Counted from the stretch's first letter, positions 1 to 5,336 are shown. The stretch is 5,570 nt of DNA from Nitrososphaerota archaeon (GCA_030611185.1 JAUWQG010000065.1:1-5570); one strand, 5' to 3'. Translations and numbers: made by a program. The notes: generated by a model not told the origin, from the letters alone.

Positions 1-105
1 AAGTGTCTTTTTACTCTTTGTCGATAAACTCGTTAACACTTTCAAATCATCATAAAGGTCTAAACTTTTGTCAACATTTTTGAAATTATCATTAAAATTA
101 TACAA
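1..105 (-). CDS. possible 5' end of an unrecognised minus-strand gene, cut by the window edge
   Basis: On the minus strand one frame stays open from a stop at 129-127 to the window edge, while the other five frames across 1-105 contain stops. A TTG at 105-103 would start a 35-residue fragment rich in Asp, Lys and Leu, beginning (M)YNFNDNFKNVDKSLDLY. The palindromic TTTAAA at 126-131 lies about 25 bases upstream of this TTG, which suits a leaderless archaeal start, and would be shared with the gene at 156. I recognise no family. An open run this short in A+T-rich DNA can arise by chance, so the call is weak. The alternative is plain intergenic sequence. Confidence 0.3.
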   Translation of the reverse strand, partial: MYNFNDNFKNVDKSLDLYDDLKVLTSLSTKSKKTL

Positions 106-125
106 TCTATTTTTACCGTTAAGCG

Positions 126-133
126 TTTAAATT
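126..133 (+). promoter_or_regulatory. TATA-like box for the zinc-ribbon gene, possibly bidirectional
   Basis: TTTAAATT is centred about 26.5 bases upstream of the ATG at 156, the spacing expected for an archaeal TATA box with transcription starting at or next to the start codon. Its core is palindromic and could also serve the weak minus-strand candidate starting at 105. No Shine-Dalgarno precedes the ATG. Confidence 0.5.
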
Positions 134-155
134 CTTAAACAAATCAATATTTCTG

Positions 156-362
156 ATGGAAAATAAAACTCTCTCATGTCCTGTGTGTCAAAGCAACAAG
201 GCTGAGATTGCTGGAGAAAATGTAAAACTAAGTGGACAGTTTGAAAATAAAGAATTTCTTACTACTGCATTAGTAGTATTAAGATGCATAAAGTGTGGGT
301 ATTACATGTTTTTTGACAATACAGCAAAGTTTACCACCGAAGAAGAGTTATCTAAAAAATAA
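156..362 (+). CDS. small four-cysteine zinc-ribbon protein
   Basis: This 68-residue protein has two CxxC knuckles: CPVC at residues 8-11 and CIKCGY at 44-49, separated by 32 residues. That is the usual arrangement of a zinc ribbon binding one Zn(II) through four cysteines. Between the knuckles lies a stretch likely to form beta strands (VKLSGQFENKEF...TALVVLRC). There is no signal peptide or membrane segment, so it should be cytosolic. Zinc ribbons of this size may bind nucleic acid or proteins, and the sequence does not say which. The ATG at 156 is supported by a well-placed TATA box and no ribosome binding site, so the mRNA is probably leaderless. The gene is convergent with the membrane-protein gene ending at 390. 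The exact family is not recognised. Confidence 0.8.
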   Translation: MENKTLSCPVCQSNKAEIAGENVKLSGQFENKEFLTTALVVLRCIKCGYYMFFDNTAKFTTEEELSKK

Positions 363-373
363 TTTTATGCTAA

Positions 374-395
374 AAATAATTCATTTGAATTATTT
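374..395. terminator. palindromic hairpin between convergent genes, possible bidirectional terminator
   Basis: AAATAATTC (374-382) and GAATTATTT (387-395) are perfect 9-base inverted arms around the 4-base loop ATTT. The element lies 11 bases after the stop of the zinc-ribbon gene and includes the last Lys codon and stop of the minus-strand gene. Archaeal termination mainly needs T-rich tracts, and both strands here are rich in T, so a two-way termination role is plausible but unproven. An A+T-rich palindrome could also be chance. Confidence 0.4.
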
Positions 396-989
396 GATTA
401 GTTGCATTGCTTCTAATTCTAGTATTTGAGATTCAATTTCTTCAGGTGTTTCAGCTCCATATGATATTAGAATTTTATCATCCTCTACAATCTCATAATC
501 TATAACATCTGAAACTTCTTCACCATTTACGAAGAATCTTAAAGAATATGTGTCATCTGTACAGAAACTTCTTCCATCTTGGAATTCAAAACATTGGTCA
601 TCTAATCCCAGTGCTAATGTTTGAAACAAGTATCCTAGTGTGACTCCTGTTGCATGTTTGTGAATTGTTGATCCGTCATTTCCTTCAAAGTGAATCCAGG
701 CAGATTTGATTTGATAAGCTGGTGCTGAAAAGTCAAATGCATCTCCAAATACTTTGACTAGAATTCCTGCATGGGAGTGCTCACTACCTAGAGGCCCTGC
801 ATCTTCTGGACCGCCAGGAGCGGATTGAGAATACTCAAATACAAATATGTATACGGCATAACCTACGATTACTGCAATAACTGCAAAGACCCCGATTGCA
901 ATTAGGGTGTTTTTTCTTTTTTCAGAAGATCTTTGAGTAGCATAGTTTTCACGTTTTTGCTCTCTTTCTCTTCTTTCTTTTCGGCCCAT
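390..989 (-). CDS. single-pass membrane protein with extracellular His/Cys domain (paralogue 1)
   Basis: From the ATG at 989 this is a 199-residue protein. It has a strongly basic N-terminus (MGRKERREREQKRE), one hydrophobic segment at about residues 28-50, then a domain of about 145 residues. The positive-inside rule puts the basic tail in the cytoplasm and the domain outside. The domain carries GSEHSHA (His71, His73), WIHFE (His100), IHKHAT (His110, His112), Cys133 and Cys143, then FFVNGEE and KILISYG near the end. The protein at 2924-3673 shares these motifs at nearly identical spacing, so the two are paralogues. I know of no characterised member; the histidines suggest metal binding and the cysteines a disulfide, both inferences. 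A TTG six codons upstream (1007) is in frame, but the ATG fits the TATA-like box at 1016-1023 better. Confidence 0.85.
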   Translation of the reverse strand: MGRKERREREQKRENYATQRSSEKRKNTLIAIGVFAVIAVIVGYAVYIFVFEYSQSAPGGPEDAGPLGSEHSHAGILVKVFGDAFDFSAPAYQIKSAWIHFEGNDGSTIHKHATGVTLGYLFQTLALGLDDQCFEFQDGRSFCTDDTYSLRFFVNGEEVSDVIDYEIVEDDKILISYGAETPEEIESQILELEAMQLIK

Positions 990-1015
990 TTGATGTTGAA
1001 ATTTCAAAAATTACC

Positions 1016-1023
1016 TTAATTAA
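1016..1023 (-). promoter_or_regulatory. TATA-like box for His/Cys membrane protein 1
   Basis: The palindrome TTAATTAA is centred about 30 bases upstream of the minus-strand ATG at 989 and only about 12 bases from the alternative TTG at 1007. This favours the ATG as the start. It lies in the 82-base divergent region shared with the HIT gene. Confidence 0.4.
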
Positions 1024-1040
1024 CTGTTCGATGATCAAAC

Positions 1041-1048
1041 AATAAATA
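1041..1048 (+). promoter_or_regulatory. TATA-like box for the HIT gene
   Basis: AATAAATA, within a longer A+T tract, is centred about 27 bases before the ATG at 1072. That spacing suits a leaderless transcript, and no ribosome binding site is visible. The surrounding DNA is so A+T-rich that the exact box is uncertain. Confidence 0.4.
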
Positions 1049-1071
1049 AAATTAAAAATCGTTAATTAATT

Positions 1072-1479
1072 ATGGATTGTATTTTTTGTGATATTCTATC
1101 TGGGAAGAGAGACGGACATGTAATTTATGAAGACGATCTACATATTTCCTTTTTAGACAAATACCCAATTGATACTGGCCATAGTTTAGTTATCCCAAGA
1201 GAACATCATGAAAAAATAACTGACATGCAAACTGATGCCGTAGGTGAATTGTTCTCAGTCGTACCAAAAATAGCAAAGGCCATTTTAGGTGCCACAGGAG
1301 CTAACGCCTTTAGTTTAGGCCAAAATAATGGAAGGGCTGCAAAACAAATCATTCCTCATGTTCATATTCACATTATTCCACGATATAATCACAAGGGGAC
1401 GGTTTGGACTAAACGCTCAATTGAAGATGATGCTGAATTGGAAAAACTAGCAGAAAAAATTAAAAAATCAATCACTTAG
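1072..1479 (+). CDS. HIT-family nucleotide hydrolase/transferase
   Basis: A full-length 135-residue histidine-triad protein. The catalytic motif HVHIHIIPR is at residues 96-104 (His96, His98, His100), preceded by QNNGRAAKQ at 84-92, typical of the Hint/Fhit-like fold that binds a nucleotide alpha-phosphate. The N-terminal CIFC (Cys3, Cys6), with a histidine of the EHH at 44-46, matches the structural zinc site seen in many prokaryotic HIT proteins. Family members hydrolyse nucleoside phosphoramidates or dinucleoside polyphosphates; the substrate here cannot be read from sequence. It is soluble and cytosolic. It is divergent from the membrane-protein gene on its left and convergent with aRF1 on its right, where the two coding regions overlap by 8 bases. 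Confidence 0.95.
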   Translation: MDCIFCDILSGKRDGHVIYEDDLHISFLDKYPIDTGHSLVIPREHHEKITDMQTDAVGELFSVVPKIAKAILGATGANAFSLGQNNGRAAKQIIPHVHIHIIPRYNHKGTVWTKRSIEDDAELEKLAEKIKKSIT

Positions 1480-2752
1480 AATACCCTGGGTTGTATCGTA
1501 GGATTGCGCCTACTTTTCCCAGACTCGATAACATATTCCCATATTCTGCACTACCTGAAATCACTTCAATTTTACTTCCAGTCTTTGCAGCAATCAAAGC
1601 TAAATAATCTACAATATCTCTTTCGCTTACTTCCACTTCCATTGCATTGCAGCTAGGACAGGGATTACTTGTAAACTGTGTCTTTTTTGGAATTACTTGA
1701 GGACGTTCAATAATTTCTTCTTGAATATTTTGACATCTTTTGCATTTTCCTTCCACTCTGTGCAAATTTGTGTCATCAGTTATGATCAATGTTTCAACTA
1801 CATTATTTTGTAACAATTCAATAATGTCTTTTAATCCATACACCCCACGTCCAGAATTTGAATTGATATGTCTGAATAAATCTTCAACCATTTTTTTCTC
1901 TTCTACCATTCTAAAATCGGACAAAATATCTTGAGATTTTGAAAATGCTTCTCTAATTCCTTCAGCCCCAGCATATGATGCATCTATTGTGTTTATGATC
2001 ATGTTTTGAAGTCTATATTCTAAATAACTTCCATTGATAAAATCCTCTTTAGTAGGACCTGGTCCGGAAATTATCAATCCTTTAACTGGATAAATATCAA
2101 TAAAATACTCTCTTGATGTTTCAGCTACCCTATTGTAAAAATAAGTCAATTCCATTTCTCTTAATTTCTGAAATCTTTTTGCAGATTGACCTCCCTGTCT
2201 GTGCTTTCCTGCAACGCCTGAGCCTGTCTGTGAGAGCACCTCAATTTTTTCACCATGTAAAAGTCCCCATCCACAATCTTTTGCATCAATTGCGATAAAT
2301 CCAATCAAATTGTCATCCTTTAGCATATTTTTGAGAATATCTACATGAAAATGATCATCACATCTGTAAAGATATTGTTTCAAATCTTTGGGAGGTTCTA
2401 TTTCGTAAATTTCTACGACTTCATTTCCTAGAGGCCCTCCTTGTTCTGGAGAAAAAGCACCACAGAAAATCACTAGTCCTTTCTCAGGTGTTTTTTTGTA
2501 TAGTTTTAATCTTTGAACTACTTTTCCTAAAGAATCTACTACATGTCCTCGAGTTAAATCTGATTTTATGTTATCGGCAGTACCTTGTTCTTCTCTTAGG
2601 GTACTGATTATTTCGTGAAGTTGTTTTCCCTTTGGAATGTATACTGTAATTAACTCAGTTCCGTGACCTACCTTTTCAGTTAAATCATCAAGTGTTTTTC
2701 TAATTTTATACATCTTGACTGAATCTTGTTTTTCAATGTCAATCTTACCCAT
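1472..2752 (-). CDS. prf1: peptide chain release factor aRF1
   Basis: Archaeal class-1 release factor of 426 residues, close to the usual length. It recognises all three stop codons in the ribosomal A site and triggers peptide release. The N-terminal decoding domain carries NIKS (61-64) and YRCDDHF (129-135), the YxCxxxF motif of the eRF1/aRF1 family. The middle domain carries GGQ (187-189) within HRQGGQSAKRF, whose glutamine side is methylated in many relatives. The C-terminal domain, which contacts the GTPase partner (aEF1A in archaea), has a minidomain with CKRC (337-340) and CPSC (365-368) that probably binds zinc. The ATG at 2752 is preferred over the in-frame TTG at 2758 because the TATA-like box at 2776-2783 is 27 bases from the ATG but only 21 from the TTG. 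Its last bases overlap the HIT gene tail to tail. Confidence 0.97.
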   Translation of the reverse strand: MGKIDIEKQDSVKMYKIRKTLDDLTEKVGHGTELITVYIPKGKQLHEIISTLREEQGTADNIKSDLTRGHVVDSLGKVVQRLKLYKKTPEKGLVIFCGAFSPEQGGPLGNEVVEIYEIEPPKDLKQYLYRCDDHFHVDILKNMLKDDNLIGFIAIDAKDCGWGLLHGEKIEVLSQTGSGVAGKHRQGGQSAKRFQKLREMELTYFYNRVAETSREYFIDIYPVKGLIISGPGPTKEDFINGSYLEYRLQNMIINTIDASYAGAEGIREAFSKSQDILSDFRMVEEKKMVEDLFRHINSNSGRGVYGLKDIIELLQNNVVETLIITDDTNLHRVEGKCKRCQNIQEEIIERPQVIPKKTQFTSNPCPSCNAMEVEVSERDIVDYLALIAAKTGSKIEVISGSAEYGNMLSSLGKVGAILRYNPGYSK

Positions 2753-2775
2753 TTGCAATTTCTCGTGATTATGTG

Positions 2776-2783
2776 AATATTAA
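2776..2783 (-). promoter_or_regulatory. TATA-like box for aRF1
   Basis: On the minus strand this reads TTAATATT, centred about 27 bases upstream of the ATG at 2752. The spacing implies a leaderless or nearly leaderless mRNA and helps choose this start over the TTG at 2758. Confidence 0.5.
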
Positions 2784-2893
2784 GTTTGGTCGGTAAAGTA
2801 TTGGGTAAAAAATAAAACTCATTAATTTAAAATTATTTTTGAGAATGATAATGAATTCCTATTTTTGATTTCACATTGGTTAACTCTAGGAAA

Positions 2894-2901
2894 TTTATAG
2901 A
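2894..2901 (+). promoter_or_regulatory. TATA-like box for His/Cys membrane protein 2
   Basis: TTTATAGA lies about 27 bases before the TTG at 2924, the classic archaeal TATA-to-start distance for a leaderless message. It supports the TTG, which the frame also demands because a TGA stop immediately precedes it. The other promoter in this 171-base divergent region faces aRF1. Between them I see only A+T-rich sequence with no clear repeat. Confidence 0.5.
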
Positions 2902-2923
2902 ATCAAATTCTTTAGATTAATGA

Positions 2924-3673
2924 TTGCCTGAAAATAATGAAAAAACTCTCCCTAAAGGTCTCAGTTCAGATTACAGCCTACCTGGACGCTTTGAGGAGAG
3001 TAATTCAGAGTATTATGGAGTAGACTCCTTCAAACCAAAACCAAAAAACAGGGCAATATTGGTAACTGTGATAGCTTTTCTGATTGTCTCGACTGGATTC
3101 TTTTCATACTATTTTGTTAACCAAAATGAGATTGATTCACGAATAATTCAAAAAACTCTCAATATTGATCCTGAAAAAAGATTAGCAAACCAGTATGGTG
3201 TAGGGGAATATGGCAGTGAACATGCTCATGCTGCAATAGTAGTTTTTGTGGATGATGAACAGCTAAATTTTGGCTTGTCACAATTTCAAGTTTCAAGCAG
3301 ATACATCCACTTTGAGAATCATAACCCACACATCATTCACAAGCATGCCACTGATGTTCCATTAGATATGTTGTTTGCCTCATTTGGAATGACAGTCACA
3401 GTAGATTGTATAATATTGGATAATGACAAATTTTCAGAAATTAAAATTACTAGGTTCTGTAATGGCCCAGATCAATCACTGGTTTCTTATGTTAATGGGG
3501 AGAAATATTATTCTGATATTTCTCAATATGTGCTTGAGCATGATGATCGAATACTAATATCGTTTGGAGATGATGAATCCATCTCAAAACATCTTTCATA
3601 TTTAGAATCTTTGGAGATATTTGACATACCAAAAAAGACCCCACAGTATTCTGGAAATGATATAACAATTTGA
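2924..3673 (+). CDS. single-pass membrane protein with extracellular His/Cys domain (paralogue 2)
   Basis: A 249-residue protein with a polar cytoplasmic tail of about 42 residues ending in KPKPKNR, one membrane helix at about 43-65, a linker, and an outward-facing domain. The domain holds GSEHAHA (His100, His102), YIHFE (His129), IHKHAT (His139, His141), Cys162, Cys179, SYVNGEK and RILISFG. It aligns with the protein at 390-989 through the whole domain. The main difference is seven extra residues between the two cysteines; it also has a longer cytoplasmic tail and a C-terminal extension ending near DIPKKTPQ. The start must be the TTG at 2924 or later, because TGA occupies 2921-2923, and the next in-frame Met is beyond the membrane helix. 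Function is unknown. Metal binding and a disulfide are inferences from the conserved residues. It is convergent with the DsbA-like gene. Confidence 0.85.
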   Translation: MPENNEKTLPKGLSSDYSLPGRFEESNSEYYGVDSFKPKPKNRAILVTVIAFLIVSTGFFSYYFVNQNEIDSRIIQKTLNIDPEKRLANQYGVGEYGSEHAHAAIVVFVDDEQLNFGLSQFQVSSRYIHFENHNPHIIHKHATDVPLDMLFASFGMTVTVDCIILDNDKFSEIKITRFCNGPDQSLVSYVNGEKYYSDISQYVLEHDDRILISFGDDESISKHLSYLESLEIFDIPKKTPQYSGNDITI

Positions 3674-3680
3674 ATAAACT

Positions 3681-3714
3681 TAAAATTATTTTATTTGATC
3701 TTCAATACTTTTTT
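3681..3714. terminator. T-rich convergent intergenic tract, probable transcription termination zone
   Basis: The 46 bases between the stops at 3673 and 3720 are nearly all A and T. The plus strand has TTATTTTATTT and then a run of six T at 3709-3714. The interrupted palindrome TAAAAT-T-ATTTTA (3681-3693) gives T-rich sequence in both directions. Archaeal RNA polymerase can terminate on such tracts. No GC stem is present, so this is inferred from composition and convergent layout. Confidence 0.4.
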
Positions 3715-3719
3715 AGATA

Positions 3720-4364
3720 TTATAATTCATCAATTGTCCTAAGAAATGTTTCTAGTGGTTGATTTCCTCTTATTTTGATAATTTTTTCACCGTTGAAAAT
3801 TAGAAATGACGGAGTAGCATCAATTCCAAGATCTTTTCCAAATTGATAAAGTAAATTCACTTTATCTTTGTATTTGTGTTCATCCAGACATTGGTTGAAT
3901 TTATCCAAATCTAATCCTACCGTGGTTCCAAATGCATTAAGTGCCCATCTGGTAACCCAACCTGTTTTTTCACCTCCCCAATTTTTGTATAATTCATCAT
4001 GGTATTGCCAATACTTTCCTTGATCATCTGCACAATATGATGCCTCTGCAGCAAGAATTGAATCTGGACCATTTAATGGAAAGTCTTTGAAAACTAGATT
4101 TACTTTACCTGATTGGATGTAATCTGTCTCTAATGTTTTGAGAGTTGTATCATGAAATCTGTAACAAAATGTACATTGGTAATCTCCCCATTCTAAAATT
4201 GTAATCGGTGCTGAAGGATTCCCTAAGACCGGTGAACCATCTTGGATTAATTTTGTTTTAGTTAACAATTCAGAATTTTGCTCTGGTTCTGGATAAAATG
4301 CCATAACTCCACCTATTGCAATTCCAATTATTATGGGAATTATCAGGAGATACATGTTTGACAT
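3720..4364 (-). CDS. membrane-anchored DsbA-like thiol-disulfide oxidoreductase
   Basis: A 214-residue protein with an N-terminal hydrophobic segment (about 5-23) that acts as a signal or membrane anchor; no lipobox cysteine is visible. A thioredoxin fold with a helical insertion follows: VLGNPSAPITILEWGDYQCTFC contains the active-site CTFC at 64-67, VFKDFPL is at 91-97, and ATPSFLIFNG (183-192) supplies the cis-proline Pro185 after Thr184. A second cysteine pair, Cys111 and Cys159, lies in the helical insertion, as in several DsbA relatives. It should form or rearrange disulfides in proteins outside the membrane. Candidate clients include the two-cysteine membrane proteins at 390-989 and 2924-3673. 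No DsbB/VKOR partner is in the window. It lies 36 bases downstream of the winged-helix gene on the same strand, so co-transcription is possible, though a weak TATA-like box sits in the gap. Confidence 0.93.
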   Translation of the reverse strand: MSNMYLLIIPIIIGIAIGGVMAFYPEPEQNSELLTKTKLIQDGSPVLGNPSAPITILEWGDYQCTFCYRFHDTTLKTLETDYIQSGKVNLVFKDFPLNGPDSILAAEASYCADDQGKYWQYHDELYKNWGGEKTGWVTRWALNAFGTTVGLDLDKFNQCLDEHKYKDKVNLLYQFGKDLGIDATPSFLIFNGEKIIKIRGNQPLETFLRTIDEL

Positions 4365-4387
4365 TATTTTGATAAAAATTGAAACCT

Positions 4388-4395
4388 GTAAAAAT
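4388..4395 (-). promoter_or_regulatory. weak TATA-like box for the DsbA-like gene
   Basis: On the minus strand this reads TTTTTACA, centred about 27 bases upstream of the ATG at 4364. No Shine-Dalgarno is seen in the 36-base gap, which argues for its own leaderless transcript rather than translation only as a second operon gene. The box is a poor match to consensus. Confidence 0.3.
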
Positions 4396-4400
4396 CTTCC

Positions 4401-4970
4401 TTAGTTGGTGGCCAAAGTCCATAGTGCTGAATTTTTTGCAGATACTTCAGATACAAAAGGATCATCTGAGGATGAAATGATAATTACATCCCCTTCCTCT
4501 GGATTGAGATTCTCATAAAGTTTGGTTCGAGTATTTAGATCATCTTCTAAACAATCTCTGCCTTCACCTGGAAACACAAACTTATCATTTTGATATAGCA
4601 AAGTTATGCATCCAGAAGATCCATACAAAATTGCATAATCTCTTTGCTCTAACCCTGTTTTTATCGCACTTGAATAATTTTTTAAGATGATAGCGTGACT
4701 GTATTTGCTTGGAGTAATTTTTGATTTATTTAATTTACATTCTTTTTTTATCACTTTGTTTAGTGACTCTGAAAATTTTTTACCTTTGACTGTGAGATAT
4801 GTTCCCGATTTTGTAGTGTCTACCATTTTTGCGTCTTTAAGATGTAGAATTAGAGTTTTTATCGCACCTTCTCCTAGGTGTAGTTCTTTACAAAACTTTG
4901 ATCTACTCACAAATTTTTCTAAACAAAGTAATTGTAAAGCCTTGAACACATGAGGAATACTGAAAGTCAA
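4401..4970 (-). CDS. winged-helix protein, DUF4443-like, possible transcriptional regulator
   Basis: A 189-residue soluble protein. Residues 5-65 form a winged helix-turn-helix: HVFKALQLL, then SRSKFCKELHLGEGAIKTLILHLKDAKMV with the likely recognition helix at 34-45, and a wing in GTYLTVKGKKF. The C-terminal part (about 90-189) is an alpha/beta domain with AILYGSSGCITLLYQNDKFVFPGEG and GDVIIISSSDDP, resembling archaeal DUF4443 proteins as I recall them. It may sense a ligand, but none is known to me. The annotated start is TTG at 4970. The frame stays open upstream to a stop at 5042-5040, and the upstream residues SRKGSSKV look compatible with the family, so the true N-terminus may be longer, using a non-standard codon. 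The gene is divergent from cbtB and 36 bases upstream of the DsbA-like gene, so either could be a target; this is inference from position only. Confidence 0.75.
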   Translation of the reverse strand: MTFSIPHVFKALQLLCLEKFVSRSKFCKELHLGEGAIKTLILHLKDAKMVDTTKSGTYLTVKGKKFSESLNKVIKKECKLNKSKITPSKYSHAIILKNYSSAIKTGLEQRDYAILYGSSGCITLLYQNDKFVFPGEGRDCLEDDLNTRTKLYENLNPEEGDVIIISSSDDPFVSEVSAKNSALWTLATN

Positions 4971-4997
4971 AACCTTACTTGATCCCTTTCTGGAAAC

Positions 4998-5005
4998 AAT
5001 ATTTT
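4998..5005 (-). promoter_or_regulatory. possible TATA-like box for the winged-helix gene
   Basis: The minus strand reads AAAATATT, centred about 31 bases from the TTG at 4970, which would put transcription start a few bases before it. If the real start lies further upstream, this box would be inside the coding region and the call would be wrong. Confidence 0.25.
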
Positions 5006-5060
5006 GTAAGATCTTAATTTGTTGTTGCAGATTGATTTTTTAGCCTCGATGGTATTTAAA

Positions 5061-5077
5061 TTGGATAAATCATCCAA
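5061..5077. promoter_or_regulatory. inverted repeat upstream of cbtB, candidate operator
   Basis: TTGGAT (5061-5066) and ATCCAA (5072-5077) are perfect 6-base inverted arms around a 5-base spacer. The site ends about 4 bases before the TATA-like box of cbtB, where a bound dimer could block or help TBP/TFB. It also lies in the divergent region with the winged-helix gene. Flanking ATTTAA (5054-5059) and TTAAAT (5082-5087) extend the loose symmetry. No cobalamin riboswitch consensus was recognised here. Confidence 0.4.
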
Positions 5078-5080
5078 GAA

Positions 5081-5089
5081 CTTAAATAG
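5081..5089 (+). promoter_or_regulatory. TATA-like box for cbtBA
   Basis: CTTAAATAG is centred about 25 bases before the ATG at 5110, giving a leaderless or nearly leaderless cbtB transcript. A second A+T box (TTTAAATT, 5055-5062) lies further upstream and would imply a leader of about 25 bases. The nearer one fits the pattern of the other genes here. Confidence 0.5.
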
Positions 5090-5109
5090 ATTTTTTCGAG
5101 AATACGGTC

Positions 5110-5325
5110 ATGTCTCAATCAAGACAAATTAACGTGTCTAAAAGCGGTGTTCCAATTATTGCAATTGTTGCCTTAGCTTTTGTTTTTGCAGCTGGATTAT
5201 TCCTAGTTGGATTTGACCAAGGACACATTTTCAGTGTTGCTTTTGGTGAGCAAGCATTTGAAGATCTATACATCCATGAACTAACCCATGACATGCGACA
5301 CGCAGCTGGGTTTCCTTGCCATTAG
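5110..5325 (+). CDS. cbtB: CbtB, small subunit of a cobalt transporter
   Basis: A 71-residue protein with one membrane helix at about 13-35 and a histidine-rich C-terminus, HELTHDMRHAAGFPCH (56-71). This matches the CbtB hallmark: a single helix followed by conserved histidines and a terminal GFPCH-like motif proposed to bind cobalt. The family was assigned to cobalt uptake by comparative genomics because its genes often lie in cobalamin regulons. Cobalt would supply cobalamin synthesis, which ammonia-oxidising archaea carry out. The gene is 11 bases upstream of cbtA on the same strand, as expected for this pair. The ATG at 5110 is supported by its TATA box and absence of a Shine-Dalgarno. 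The role is established for the family by inference rather than by work on this organism. Confidence 0.92.
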   Translation: MSQSRQINVSKSGVPIIAIVALAFVFAAGLFLVGFDQGHIFSVAFGEQAFEDLYIHELTHDMRHAAGFPCH

Positions 5326-5336
5326 GAATTAACTTC

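Noticed and set aside
1740..1934. 64-residue plus-strand open frame
   Set aside because: It lies wholly inside aRF1 on the opposite strand, opposite conserved domains, and has no promoter or family resemblance.
2113..2298. 61-residue plus-strand open frame
   Set aside because: Antisense to the GGQ region of aRF1; an artefact of that coding sequence.
2841..2860. GAGAATGATAATGAATTC, resembling a Fur-type iron box half-site
   Set aside because: Only one TGATAAT half is present with no matching inverted half, and such A+T-rich matches are common by chance here.
390..4364. A defence or mobile system
   Set aside because: No transposase, integrase, nuclease, toxin-antitoxin pair or terminal repeats were seen; the genes are housekeeping, envelope and transport.
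4705..4953. 82-residue plus-strand open frame
   Set aside because: Antisense to the winged-helix domain of the gene at 4401-4970, which has clear protein features; this frame has none.
4971..5109. Cobalamin riboswitch before cbtB
   Set aside because: No B12-box-like conserved core is recognisable, and the TATA box close to the ATG leaves no room for a leader of riboswitch size.
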